Shown here: piece by piece, positions 20,401 through 26,082 of the stretch
How the letters are laid out: each line of letters begins with the position of its first letter
Numbering within the stretch: the first letter of the stretch is position 1
From: a virus
Direction: 5' to 3' (one strand)
DNA: 55,620 nt
Virus record (IMG/VR): IMGVR_UViG_3300009512_002372
Span: 1 to 55,620 of that record
The notes under the pieces: model-generated
Told to the model about the DNA's origin: nothing
The model's database searches: none
Seen by the model: only the letters and a program-made list of their open reading frames with translations
Position numbers and translations under genes: made by a program

Positions 20401-20887
20401 TGAGGAGGAGTATTGGGAGGGGTTTGAGAAGGTAGTTCCGAAGTTTGTTCGTGACGTTAGCAAGGCGTTCAGGTATAGCGATAAGGGTCTCACTAATGCG
20501 GCTGGCGACACGATGTTTGAAGCTGATGAAATTAGCGGGTGGCAAATTGCGCTCCAGTCTCAGGGCTTCACACCTACCATGATGACCAAGCAATACGGTA
20601 TAAACAGGCTTAAAAATAGACGCGAAACTCGAATAGAAGACCGGCGAGCATTCCTTCTGAGGAAAGCTGCGCTGGAGGTAATAGACTCAGATTTCACTGA
20701 AAACGTATCGTCTGATACTTCGTCGCAGATAGACAAGTTCAATGAGGCAAACCCTGACTTCGGGATCAACGGGGAGACTATTAACAATTCCATACGGACA
20801 CGGGTAGCCGCATCTGACAAATCCGAAAGGGGCAGGCGTGTTAATCCGAAACTGAAAGCGAGAACTGACGAACTGGTTGATTTTTAA
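11444..20887 (+). CDS. giant polyvalent protein: two zinc peptidases, two ADP-ribosyltransferase-like domains, PLxRFG domain
   Basis: This single frame of 3147 residues has an ordered set of modules. A roughly 70-residue domain is duplicated at about 94-165 and 170-237 (both with PDGTxxQIFxDT). A metallopeptidase motif HEMLH lies at 369-373. A Lys/Ala/Glu coiled-coil repeat at about 520-600 is preceded by TE repeats. A second motif HEVAH lies at 773-777. An ADP-ribosyltransferase-like domain opens with WHGS at 1000-1003 and has FGYGLYFAE at 1062-1070; a second related domain runs from about 1396 (VYSG) to SSDLLASR near 1704. A polyvalent-associated region follows (IGPKIGNGFYSNLNG), then PLSRFG at 2427-2432 and an LPD38-like helical C-terminus with hydrophobic stretches. 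Such proteins are packaged and ejected, and act on host targets early in infection. Targets are not readable here. Confidence 0.9.
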   Translation: MALGDCLTKLKFTVTEREAITAAVKAEQERGGKTGKGYKVNRNDASKTTVARLISSLETERRQTMDYAIARYEARIGPASDAAPAEITSDDVTVKRASDFKTSKNYDVILPDGTVTQIFKDTDDEGRWHVRGEPDGMLGSTDRESAVDDLIRSYNSSGVSSNTPLTPKDLKSKRAEDFRETGTYIITFPDGTTEQIFRDTEQFSYPVWYRTDEPQGVNYDPGIGFTKEEALQRLIDDRATAAESSSILGSKSEPTSPAPDMFDSTPDSTPTSTPSSAGATPDSIPTGSTPEAVNAETERVLRLNTLMAAALDAGKLKVVNSSQRDSLGAGWESAFADGAMVGAYNTRTKEAVIFADRVDNDSAVSVAYHEMLHFSEGYANSTGSTRFDFLVGEGRTALYRRLDLLRRFGSARERKVLGDAYELFLDSGDSTADQSTRESEWMAYAIQAIVQSKSDSSWLGEARLAVQSVLRKVLGIKVTADNLNMREFGKLAELSIAEAIAPETTAAPAQETTGATDTETETETETDTEAKAAKEAELREAEAKKKAEKAAAKKEAAEKKAAEKAEKAEKAAAKKAEKAAKEAALKEAQAAKKIAEEQQSELERLANIALIDGKKAEAEELRVRILALDKEITAASVAYQALLAPKPSNPSVSPTSDKELSETVTSLAQMGKILEARMPDSVLSILRNQKKGDVTTIRKMLDAVVLEEPSLAPLANQLIELLGDPDNYVTVIKKVRQTKANFHGKYTFSKSQSKIDLNDAPGYKGFTYETFLHEVAHSVIGSRYGDLESYSRAAVAQFSKIESLESADAIEQFQNLWVEFKEAFPQVAGEPTGVRQARGDIDEFFTWTLTDPTFRKYLEESNYRGITLLQRFKDWVKNYLFKGADTNTATWLDAALMGANDLIDAMKQDAPDFKFAKNAMYNTANFNEMQSLARAEQLKIDNEAAARQVRLGNIIYEQTARSKKLADLTEREDALYDFIAELEKSSAILGSRRKAGVTAWHGSPRKYSAERQVKLSNGKTEFIVGGIDQLPPIPAGATLIKDYKLGRMRVDKIGTGEGKQAFGYGLYFAELRGVSQGYSKATAYKEARDTFLEALPDEAAFDEVMGEIGQGVFSAEQEAVLKALDADDWLGFDYAAQAISAAYSSDLANYDASTELRQAIEDSGTVYKVEVDVDPDALLDWDRPLSEQPKVVDALRASGVLPEGFDSKVPHFVMPDGTVQHYSKFLDADDLQDPKTLAKLIPVLKRKYGEAMELRPYGETLLERTTGEQLYTALSNPKDLDVTSDRGEILTAEQLQGITGPNDITASKTLEGKGIPGVRYLDRQSRDVGEGSFNYVIFDDVNIEITQRDDILASRTALGQESRGTEKWTAATAKFGKEGMTKEARDARAEEQGFDMEVYSGSTFDIEAFDGDLARPDGDWGKASYASTSIEDVNSNYAGIGPDLTARLEQEAESVASIMEFDDSERDEMLEQANIPLEEYSQDSDAAHWKIASDRVVGPAGQGVVYPLRIKTGNYAVIRSRAFPGESIIEGKDFYQDAEEELNREDYEDDDAFDDAIREYADELSYGSDESLYTKLTDAFYNTTLDIDEEQSQEVVQRVLEDYPEGVSATDLDLLIRNTIKYVYTNDGEMAGSGAVSSEVLKNLGFDGVIDYTVNTKFGFWVGVGMDGVDADTVHVMTFPGRESNIRSAYAAFDPDNSGSSDLLASRKATPMGLASARKTAKATSYPSQRPFKVDLQAKALEEQQRMGLDLTKNTPEANAYLKELVLSDAAVALVNNANAIGWYDRTITEAIETLSRIHPEIKTDKNAKFAFTFALANTSNGLKVDKNFELAERAYSEFKETGKFPVKIGIGTAASQINKTFKTYNEMVAAYGTDKVRTLFDTKTTVGALTKAGYEITGEWVETEVYGSAIIGPKIGNGFYSNLNGRFDQLTMDRWLRRTWGRWTGTLISNRPDLVAKKTKAIQTLFLGMTAQEKKALKATFKSVGAVLKIGTKKDIIATAVAIQQSSTSKKNRDVMNETGAGDLLRRLGNGLAKDVDGQIEAPTPAERNRIRGIFKEALTELNESNPDLTMADLQALLWYPEKLLYDGARSKEEFNDGYEDSEAPDYANAARNLAGKLGVGDSNRRGSGRTRSRAGAEQEAVDRKPAKSGKAKRAAGRKVAREKADSNDILGSRRRSENQNQSSLNELNDIILASTPGRKNPTIDNNPEFFKRLITARPALLKLLPRRALPEIAPKDMPAATDYLRAAEQMDADRNQILADAGEILNQWHRWARKNRKMATALHKLMHHTTVVGYDPSRPYVPLITGDKYLKERTKLQRRMALSVTPEDRLRVAGLLKALDQTYADEKVRKAAKPDIDVRYAALSQEAKGLYENVRNTYAVQRNDMYKELSERIARAEMSDSVRASLTDKLRLSFESNAVRGPYFPLSRFGEHWVVAKDKTTGETIDFAMFENPRDAARHRKKMKALGYDVFRGVKDKDEHEWMQVDSTYAATVTDLINESSDIDRKARYELADQVWQLYLQTLPEMNVRKQHLHRNKTKGWDEDAMRGYASLSLHHAHHITKLRYADRLEAILKTAKAEAAEFGDASYAQRIYAQLEESNEWAMSPTNNAYASWLTSFGFMYQLAVSTAAASINGLQTPAVALPILGGKFGYGKASAALLRASTEFVGVVATNTAIRAKKGKVFLDNDEKSHWSVNLQGDELAFYEEMVRRQLFEKTRVHDLAGISDEGMERGLVGRRWMDMMSAAFHNAEVFNREVTAMASYRLARAAGRSHESALNLGYNVTLDAHFDYSNAGRPSALTSPVMKVVGQYKQYAINMSWRILRDAYVATAAPDVSPEVRREMRSRSLGMVGMSFLMGGFTGFAAYSAIKTIWKSLEGLLGDDDDPREFESEMRAGLKSSINSFLEDEELSETIADYIWVGPLDMATGASIGLRVSPDIWRLFIQEQNPALEGRTKYAHILLQAAGPVVGGTFGMAFDAMERIGEEEYWEGFEKVVPKFVRDVSKAFRYSDKGLTNAAGDTMFEADEISGWQIALQSQGFTPTMMTKQYGINRLKNRRETRIEDRRAFLLRKAALEVIDSDFTENVSSDTSSQIDKFNEANPDFGINGETINNSIRTRVAASDKSERGRRVNPKLKARTDELVDF
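17733..17927 (+). CDS. possible nested gene in another frame of the giant polyvalent gene
   Basis: A 64-residue frame lies inside the giant gene, shifted relative to it. It begins with tandem ATGs at 17733 and 17736 behind a strong Shine-Dalgarno (AAGAGGAGTTTA). The product is acidic and looks like ordinary protein (WETAIDEVQEEHEVELEL, then NKKPWTENLPSLEKLNELL). The giant protein here is a basic Arg/Gly/Ala/Lys linker between domains, where overprinting would be tolerated. No homologue is known to me. It may be chance. Confidence 0.35.
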   Translation: MMDTKIRKPQTTQTRPETSLESSGWETAIDEVQEEHEVELELNKKPWTENLPSLEKLNELLGEK

Positions 20888-20909
20888 TTACTACTGAGCG
20901 GTTAAGAGC

Positions 20910-21035
20910 ATGAAGAGCAAAACACCCAAGAAAAAAGCGACTCACACTATGCCAGATGGCAAGGTGATGGCGGGCGCATCTCACAAATCCGCAACTAAAA
21001 AGAAGCCTGCCAAGAAGGGCAAGTACGGCTATTAA
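20910..21035 (+). CDS. small basic protein, 41 residues
   Basis: This short frame follows the giant gene by 22 bp. The upstream sequence is purine-rich (GAGCGGTTAAGAGC) and the product is very basic: two Lys clusters flank MPDGKVMAGASH, and the C-terminus is KKGKYGY. Small lysine-rich proteins with an MPDG-x-VM-x-GA-x-H core occur before integrase or at the end of the structural block in some marine podoviruses; this is recall and is not verified. It could bind DNA or be a minor virion protein. Strand and spacing fit the last gene of the late operon. Confidence 0.6.
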   Translation: MKSKTPKKKATHTMPDGKVMAGASHKSATKKKPAKKGKYGY

Positions 21036-21039
21036 GAAA

Positions 21040-21055
21040 CGCAAATAAAAGCACT
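21040..21055 (+). repeat. left copy of 16-bp direct repeat, candidate integrase arm site
   Basis: The 16-mer CGCAAATAAAAGCACT is repeated exactly at 21255-21270, 215 bp away. The two copies bracket the tRNA-like attachment core, as arm-type integrase-binding sites do. Confidence 0.65.
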
Positions 21056-21159
21056 GAGTTCGTAACTCCGGGTATTAAGGGGTACGCAAGGGTAGCCAGA
21101 ATGCCTGCTATTACTGGGATGTGGCCCGTAGCGCGACTCTCAAAACTGCCAATATCCAA

Positions 21160-21199
21160 TTAGGAGGGGGACGCTCTATCCAGCTGAGCTAAGGGCGGC
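21160..21199 (-). other. attP-like site: 5' half of a tRNA-Arg(CCU) gene
   Basis: On the minus strand this reads as a bacterial tRNA from the acceptor stem (CGCCCT), through TAGCTC and the D-loop AGCTGGATA, GAGC, an anticodon 5' stem and the anticodon loop CTCCTAA (anticodon CCT). It then stops resembling a tRNA, because the expected 3' stem is absent. It lies 104 bp upstream of the integrase start between two 16-bp direct repeats. This is the layout of a phage attachment site whose crossover lies in the anticodon loop of a host tRNA-Arg(CCU) gene. It is not a functional tRNA by itself. Confidence 0.75.
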
Positions 21200-21230
21200 G
21201 GTAGTAATGGCAAGGGTTTCAGGCTTTTCA

Positions 21231-21250
21231 TTGTAATCTAACCTTGTAAT
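21231..21250 (+). promoter_or_regulatory. two TTGTAAT operator-like sites upstream of integrase
   Basis: TTGTAAT occurs at 21231-21237 and 21244-21250, in phase 13 bp apart. The same heptamer forms the elements around the repressor/Cro promoters at 32984-33054, so the phage repressor may also act on the integrase region. No clear promoter was identified here. Confidence 0.4.
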
Positions 21251-21254
21251 TAGT

Positions 21255-21270
21255 CGCAAATAAAAGCACT
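21255..21270 (+). repeat. right copy of 16-bp direct repeat, candidate integrase arm site
   Basis: Exact copy of the 16-mer at 21040-21055, located 32 bp before the integrase start codon. Confidence 0.65.
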
Positions 21271-21302
21271 ATCCTTCCTGACGTGTTAGGGAGAGTACCT
21301 CA

Positions 21303-22283
21303 GTGGCGACGATTACTAAAGTCGGAAAGAAGTTCAGAGCCGAGATACGACGTAAGGACATGAAGTCCGTGTCTCGAACCTTTGCTACTCGACGTCAAGC
21401 CGAGATGTTTGCCAGTGGGCTGGAGCATGATGTTCTCACGGGTAAATACTTGAGTGTCGGTCAGAGCAGTATGCCCCGACTAAGGGAGGCTTTGCAACGG
21501 TATGACGTCGAGGTCTCATCGAAAAAGACCAGTCGAACCGAGAGCTGTGACATCCGAGCGTGGAACCAAAGCACGTTTGCGGACTTGAGGTTAAACCACA
21601 TCTCTACAAAGATGCTCCAGACGTGGGTTGACAGCGCGTCGGAGGTCTACGCAGCAGACACCGTCAGGAAGAAAGCGTTTACTCTCAGTGGCATGTACTC
21701 ACGAGCAGCGAAGCGATGGGGCTATCAAGACCTAGTCAACCCCATTAAAAACCTTGAGCTTCCCTCTCCGGGCAAGGGCCGTACCAGACGCCTGCAATAC
21801 GGAGAGTATCGAAGGTTGATGAGGGCTATCGTCGAAGTGCGACCCGCTCTTGGCCCCCTCGTCAGGCTGTCGATTTATACAGCGATGCGAAGGGGAGAGC
21901 TTTGCGGCCTAAAGTTTTCCCAGATAAATTATCGAGCGCGTTTTGCGCACCTGTCCAAGACTAAAAACGGAGATGCTAGAGACGTGCCTCTGTCTCGTCG
22001 GGCGATACGGATGTTTAGACTGATAGAAAGTCAAAGCACCACAGGGAAAGTGTGGGATGGAACGCCTGACAGATACACTAAGGACTTTGCAGCAGCATGT
22101 AAGAAGGCCGAGATTGAAGACTTGGTGCTGCACGACCTGCGCCACGAAGCGACCAGTCGTTTCTTTGAAGTACATAACTTGTCAATAGTAGAAGTGCAGC
22201 GGATCACCGGCCACCGAAGCCTGAAGATGTTGCTGCGGTACACGCACCTAAGCCCCACGAACGTAGCCTTAAAGCTGGGCTAG
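21303..22283 (+). CDS. int: tyrosine-recombinase integrase
   Basis: This 326-residue protein starts at GTG with AGGGAGAG upstream. An N-terminal arm-binding region (about 1-60) and a SAM-like core-binding domain (about 60-150) precede the catalytic domain. The catalytic domain shows Arg196 (TAMRRGEL), Lys in SKTKNG (219-221), HDLRHE with His277 and Arg280, His304 in GHRS, and nucleophile Tyr313 (LRYTHL). All the active-site residues are present, so it should integrate and excise the phage genome through the adjacent attP-like site. Its stop overlaps by four bases the stop of the convergent leftward operon. The AlpA-like gene at 22538-22771 is the likely directionality partner. Confidence 0.95.
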   Translation: MATITKVGKKFRAEIRRKDMKSVSRTFATRRQAEMFASGLEHDVLTGKYLSVGQSSMPRLREALQRYDVEVSSKKTSRTESCDIRAWNQSTFADLRLNHISTKMLQTWVDSASEVYAADTVRKKAFTLSGMYSRAAKRWGYQDLVNPIKNLELPSPGKGRTRRLQYGEYRRLMRAIVEVRPALGPLVRLSIYTAMRRGELCGLKFSQINYRARFAHLSKTKNGDARDVPLSRRAIRMFRLIESQSTTGKVWDGTPDRYTKDFAAACKKAEIEDLVLHDLRHEATSRFFEVHNLSIVEVQRITGHRSLKMLLRYTHLSPTNVALKLG

Positions 22284-22513
22284 ACTAATACTATCTCGAC
22301 CTCGCTCTCAGTCTCAATCCATATCTTCGCGCCGCATGGCAAGGGCGTGACGCCATCAGCGGCTGCGTCTACCACTCTCGATGGGCCGTGTATCTTGACC
22401 ACGCGACCCTTTCTATTATCCTTATAAGTCTTGCAAGTAAGAGTAGGTCGGCTGCCACCATCTTTCGAGTTGGCTTTTAAATGGTGTTGGTTTACATGGA
22501 TTCTTGTTATCAC
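22280..22513 (-). CDS. small protein, last gene of the leftward early operon
   Basis: This 77-residue protein starts at GTG behind a strong ribosome site (AAAGGAGGAGACCTA). It is rich in beta-branched and charged residues (GRVVKIHGPSRVV, GAKIWIETESEVEIVLV) and looks like a compact beta-fold, possibly nucleic-acid binding, but I do not recognise it. It lies 24 bp after the AlpA-like gene and converges on the integrase. Confidence 0.65.
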   Translation of the reverse strand: MITRIHVNQHHLKANSKDGGSRPTLTCKTYKDNRKGRVVKIHGPSRVVDAAADGVTPLPCGAKIWIETESEVEIVLV

Positions 22514-22537
22514 TAGGTCTCCTCCTTTGCCTCATTT

Positions 22538-22771
22538 TCAGAGGGTTCCACTGGGCCTTCCTACGCGATCCGGCCTCGCTTCTCGATCAGCAAGTTTGTC
22601 AAGGTGGGACTCGACATCTCTCCGCAGCCAGCACCACCGTTTGCCCATCTTGAACGGCGGCGGCAGCCAGTTGGAACCGCGCGCTATCGCGTGTTCGATT
22701 GACCGAGGCGACTTGTCTATTAGTGTTGACAGGTCAGCGATAGTGACTATCAACTTTTCTTTAACCTCCAT
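22538..22771 (-). CDS. AlpA/MerR-like winged-helix protein, candidate excisionase
   Basis: The 77-residue form from ATG 22771 has AGGAGAGTTGG upstream, so it is preferred over a longer frame. Residues 8-60 fit the short winged HTH of AlpA/Xis type: VTIADLSTLIDKSPRSIEHAIARG, then PPPFKMGKRWCWLRRDVESHLD, where the Trp-containing wing and the R-x-DV-x-x-HL end are typical. Such proteins bend attachment-site DNA to drive excision. It lies near the integrase but at the far end of the early operon, so excision would be induced with replication. A transcription-factor role is the alternative. Confidence 0.75.
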   Translation of the reverse strand: MEVKEKLIVTIADLSTLIDKSPRSIEHAIARGSNWLPPPFKMGKRWCWLRRDVESHLDKLADREARPDRVGRPSGTL

Positions 22772-23060
22772 TCCAACTCTCCTGTCGGTGCTTGAAGACG
22801 ACGACAAACTGGCAAACAAGGGTAGGCACTAGAAAAAACTGGGTGACGTGGCCTATGACGTAGGCCCAGTCTTTCCCCGCTGTAGCCTGCTTCTTTAATT
22901 TAGGGAACAGCACCCGCAAGTTTTCAACACTCATGTTAGTATAGCTATGTCCCACTTGGCTGACGCACCACCAGAAGCGCACCCCGCATTCACCAACCCC
23001 TTCGGTTGCGATGTACGCTTTTTTAGCGACTTCCAACCTCATCCGATATGGACTGCTCAT
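22761..23060 (-). CDS. small protein, unknown function
   Basis: This 99-residue protein has an excellent ribosome site (GGAGGGGGAACTAT) before ATG 23060 and overlaps the next gene's start by 11 bases. It has an aromatic and Cys-containing middle (CGVRFWWCVSQVGH) and a hydrophobic C-terminal stretch (VIGHVTQFFLVPTLVCQFVVVF) that could be a membrane segment. No family is recognised. Operon membership implies early expression. Confidence 0.6.
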   Translation of the reverse strand: MSSPYRMRLEVAKKAYIATEGVGECGVRFWWCVSQVGHSYTNMSVENLRVLFPKLKKQATAGKDWAYVIGHVTQFFLVPTLVCQFVVVFKHRQESWNGG

Positions 23061-23224
23061 ATAGTTCCCCCTCCAAAATGTGATGACGGCGCAGGCTCGT
23101 CTTCATCTTCGTCTTGCACCCCGCGTAACTCCGTCTCGACTGCATCCGATATGACTTCTGCCGCAACCGCGATCCGCTCAATTAACTTTAATAGCTCTGC
23201 GTTTTCTTTGGCTGTAAATGCCAT
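23057..23224 (-). CDS. small acidic protein, unknown
   Basis: This 55-residue protein is taken from ATG 23224, which follows AAAGGAGGAAGCAGG; a longer frame upstream runs into the metallophosphoesterase gene. Residues 5-38 form one helix (ENAELLKLIERIAVAAEVISD), followed by an acidic DEDEDE tail ending in Gly/Thr/Ile. Its stop overlaps the next gene's start. Such short helical acidic proteins may be partners of a neighbouring enzyme, but nothing specific is visible. Confidence 0.6.
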   Translation of the reverse strand: MAFTAKENAELLKLIERIAVAAEVISDAVETELRGVQDEDEDEPAPSSHFGGGTI

Positions 23225-23237
23225 CCTGCTTCCTCCT

Positions 23238-24410
23238 TTATATTGTCCGCGGTCGTACTGTGATACGGTGAACCTCACCATCTGTCTTGTCATAAGTAAT
23301 CATCTTGGCCCCGCGCATAGAGACCCAGCCTCCGCGAGCGGCATACGCATCCCTGCTCGAAAGGGTTGGGTGCTGCTCTGCAATCGCGCCACCATTTTCT
23401 ACAACGCGCTCGTGATGCAGGTGTCCTGAATGGATGTAGGTGTGGTCACTTAAACCCCACATGCCTCGGAAGCGAGGCTCGCTGCTAAACAGCTTGAACA
23501 TCTGCGCAAGTTTGACTTTGTGGCCGTGGTGAAAGCCGAGCATTGTCCTCCCATGCAAGAACGCATAATACGGAAACTCAGAGTCGTCTACCGTTACTCG
23601 TGGCTCGTCAGCAAATAGGTACTTGAGGTGCTTCCGCATCCATACAGAACTAGCCATGTCGTGATTACCCTCCGCTTGAATGACGCGAACCTCACCGAAC
23701 TTTTTAAGCATCATCCGCACGGCTTCAGCCATTACCGACATGCTCATGTCCACCAGCTTTCCGTATCGAGTATCTACATCTAGTATGTTATTCCCTGTTG
23801 GCGTGACAGCTAACAACCCATCGAAGTGTAGGAAATCTCCCAACTGGTTTAAGACGGCTGTCCCCGCAGGGGGTGCGGCCGCGATCATGGCGGCGACTGA
23901 GTCTAAGAAAACCGAACGTGCTATCTCTGAGTCCCAGTCCTCGCCCGCTTCGGCGGCCCATGCGTACATGCCCAGATGGAAGTCAGTTATGGTTAACAGG
24001 CAGAGAAGGTCTGCGTCTAATTTCTTCGGTTGGGCGGTGGGCTTATACTTCTTATACCCACTCCCGCCACTTTGAATAGTATCCAGCAGCATCTGCAACT
24101 GCCTCTCCCTGTCGCCCTGAGACTTCACCCACTGCGATTTTACATTGCCCTCGGAGTCATAGAGAGTTGACACTTTGTTGACGACAAATCCCTCTGGCAC
24201 AGGATGGTTCATGTCGTACTCAGGCGCGTAGCCTTGCTTCGCGGCTCGCTCTTTCAAGATGCGAATAGTTTGCCGACCGTTGCCCCCGTCGATTTTGAGC
24301 TTAGTGGCAACCTCGGGCCATGTCGCCCCGTCCCGGCGCATCTTAATCAACTCTCGCTGCGCCTCCGTGTTGGTGTATTTTAGTAGTACATTCGCTAGTT
24401 CAGGCGTCAT
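23238..24410 (-). CDS. calcineurin-like metallophosphoesterase with N-terminal HTH
   Basis: This protein is about 390 residues from ATG 24410 (a TTG two codons upstream is possible). Residues 15-60 look like a helix-turn-helix (ELIKMRRDGATWPEVATKLK). The catalytic domain shows the full set of metal ligands: TDFHLG near 145, LGDFLHFDG near 193, EGNHDMAS near 250, HHGHK near 297 and SGHLHHE near 331. Related phage proteins are annotated as DNA repair exonuclease or phosphoesterase. Location among polymerase, helicase and VRR-NUC genes supports a nuclease or phosphatase role in phage DNA metabolism. It overlaps the upstream small gene. Confidence 0.85.
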   Translation of the reverse strand: MTPELANVLLKYTNTEAQRELIKMRRDGATWPEVATKLKIDGGNGRQTIRILKERAAKQGYAPEYDMNHPVPEGFVVNKVSTLYDSEGNVKSQWVKSQGDRERQLQMLLDTIQSGGSGYKKYKPTAQPKKLDADLLCLLTITDFHLGMYAWAAEAGEDWDSEIARSVFLDSVAAMIAAAPPAGTAVLNQLGDFLHFDGLLAVTPTGNNILDVDTRYGKLVDMSMSVMAEAVRMMLKKFGEVRVIQAEGNHDMASSVWMRKHLKYLFADEPRVTVDDSEFPYYAFLHGRTMLGFHHGHKVKLAQMFKLFSSEPRFRGMWGLSDHTYIHSGHLHHERVVENGGAIAEQHPTLSSRDAYAARGGWVSMRGAKMITYDKTDGEVHRITVRPRTI

Positions 24411-24675
24411 CGTCAAAGTCCAGTTCGTCCGATAATAATAAAGGGCATAGCGCGTGAGTGACGACAGTAGCGAGGGTTATTGCCGTCGCCTCGTCTACGC
24501 TTTTGCTAGTCGTAAATGAGATCAAACTATCCTCGGTTATTACAATCGCCAACATGCCCACTGCGTTTTTCCACTCTCCGTCAGTCACTCGCTTCGCTAC
24601 GTCTTGAGCTGCTTCGAGAGTCTCTCTTCTCTGGAGGGCGTCCCCGACGTCCCCGATACCTATAATCTCGCCCAT
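24400..24675 (-). CDS. small protein of the replication operon, unknown
   Basis: This 91-residue protein lies between the helicase (3-bp gap) and the phosphoesterase (overlap). It has an amphipathic N-terminal helix (ALQRRETLEAAQDVAKRV), a central hydrophobic beta-like stretch (AVGMLAIVITEDSLISF) and an acidic C-terminus (DELDFDDDA). No motif is recognised. The overlap pattern supports it as a real gene. Confidence 0.65.
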   Translation of the reverse strand: MGEIIGIGDVGDALQRRETLEAAQDVAKRVTDGEWKNAVGMLAIVITEDSLISFTTSKSVDEATAITLATVVTHALCPLLLSDELDFDDDA

Positions 24676-24678
24676 ATT

Positions 24679-26082
24679 CTACTGCCCCATGCGCTTTTTC
24701 AGCGCGTTTAGAAAATCGTTTTGAGTGGCTCCGCGCTCTTTAAGCACGGCCATAGCCGTCTCATCAATAGTGCCGCTAGCTATAATGTGGTGGATAACTG
24801 CGTTTGTGCCGCTGAACTTAGTGCCTACCTGCCGCGCGCCAGTGACGCGGCCGTTGAACTGGTCGTATAACTCTCGTGACCAAGGAGGGCCGAGCCATAC
24901 CACCGTGCATGTCGCATGCTGCAAGTTGTCTACCCCATGCCCCGCACTCTGGGGCTGCGCAGCGAGAACAGGAATCTCTCCAGCTATCCACCTTCTGAGC
25001 TGCTGCTGCGAACCGTTGAAGAACTCCATCGTAGTCTCAGGAAACCGAGCCTCTAATCTCGCGCGGTCTGAGATGAAATGGTATGCAAGTAGAAATGGAC
25101 TGCCTTGTTTCTCGCCGATAAACTCTGCAAGTGCGTCCAGTTTAAAAGTGTGAAGCTCGTTCCAAGTCTTTGTTTTGTTTTCATCTTCGGCGGAGTACAC
25201 AGCACCGTTTGCTACTTGTGACAGCTTGCCAGTAAGAACCCCGGCGTTGACCGCAGTTATTATTTCATCGCCCAACTCCAAGACAGAGTGCCTTTCCATC
25301 TCCAGATATTGGGCGGCGGCCTTCTCTCCAAGGGGGACTTCTATTACGTTGTATAGGGTGTCGGGGAAATCCAAGTGATCGACCGCGCGCATCGTCAGGC
25401 ATTGATGTCTGATGGCGTCCTCAATCGCTTCACTCGCGCCCGGCAGGGGTTCAAATTTGTAACCCATGTAATCGCTTTTGAAGAAGGTGAATTTGTAAGC
25501 ACTGTTTGTTCGCCCCAGCGCCTCGCCAAAATCCAGCAAGAACATTTGTGACCACAGTCCCAGCAAGCCTTGGGCCGCGGGAGAGCCTGTCAACTCTATA
25601 AGCCTGTCAATTTTAGGTAGGACTTTGCGTAGTTTTTTAAAGCGGGCTGTGGATGCCGACTTGTACTTGCTCGACTCATCGAGTATCACGCCGTCCCACG
25701 GCCACTCCGATATTCCGACTTCATTGATAAGCCAAACCAACAGGTCGATGTTTATTATCGTCACATCCGCGCGGCCCTGCGCCAGTGCCTTTAACCTTTG
25801 ACCCGCAGGGAGGCCATCCAAAAACTGAACACTTAAATCTTTTAACTCATCCCACTTTTGAAACTCACTGCGCCAAGTCGTCTGGCATACCCGAAGCGGA
25901 GCTACGATCAACCAGTGGTTAATTTCCTGCGAGAGCAGCGTAGTTCTTATTACTGACGTCGCACAGACAGACTTGCCCATGCCGACGTCCAGAAATAATC
26001 CTGCGCGCGGGACGTCCAGCAGAAACTGGATTGCGGGTATCTGATAGCTGCGAGGTTCAAACTTCACGGGCGTCATCTTCAT
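24679..26082 (-). CDS. SNF2/SWI2-type DNA helicase (DEAD-box-like ATPase)
   Basis: This protein is about 467 residues. Motif I is FLDVGMGKS (GMGKS at about 34-38), Ia is IVAPLRVCQ, II is VILDESS (DES-S in place of DEAH/DEGH), III is ELTGSPAAQGL, and motifs V/VI are AAQPQSAGHGVDN and YDQFNGRVTGARQVG. These identify a superfamily-2 SNF2-like translocase, widespread in phage replication modules with VRR-NUC. The start is uncertain: ATG 26082, ATG 26076 and TTG 26115 are all possible, and none has a strong ribosome site, as expected for coupled translation with the overlapping HTH gene. Likely job: remodelling or unwinding forks and recombination intermediates. Confidence 0.9.
   Translation of the reverse strand: MKMTPVKFEPRSYQIPAIQFLLDVPRAGLFLDVGMGKSVCATSVIRTTLLSQEINHWLIVAPLRVCQTTWRSEFQKWDELKDLSVQFLDGLPAGQRLKALAQGRADVTIINIDLLVWLINEVGISEWPWDGVILDESSKYKSASTARFKKLRKVLPKIDRLIELTGSPAAQGLLGLWSQMFLLDFGEALGRTNSAYKFTFFKSDYMGYKFEPLPGASEAIEDAIRHQCLTMRAVDHLDFPDTLYNVIEVPLGEKAAAQYLEMERHSVLELGDEIITAVNAGVLTGKLSQVANGAVYSAEDENKTKTWNELHTFKLDALAEFIGEKQGSPFLLAYHFISDRARLEARFPETTMEFFNGSQQQLRRWIAGEIPVLAAQPQSAGHGVDNLQHATCTVVWLGPPWSRELYDQFNGRVTGARQVGTKFSGTNAVIHHIIASGTIDETAMAVLKERGATQNDFLNALKKRMGQ

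Noticed and set aside
21160-21199. Complete tRNA gene
   Set aside because: Only the 5' half through the anticodon loop is present. The 3' anticodon stem, T-arm and acceptor end are absent, so it was called as an attachment site.
22431-23429. Long rightward frames opposite the AlpA-like and small leftward genes
   Set aside because: They mirror real leftward genes that have good ribosome sites and overlaps. The frames themselves have no start signals.
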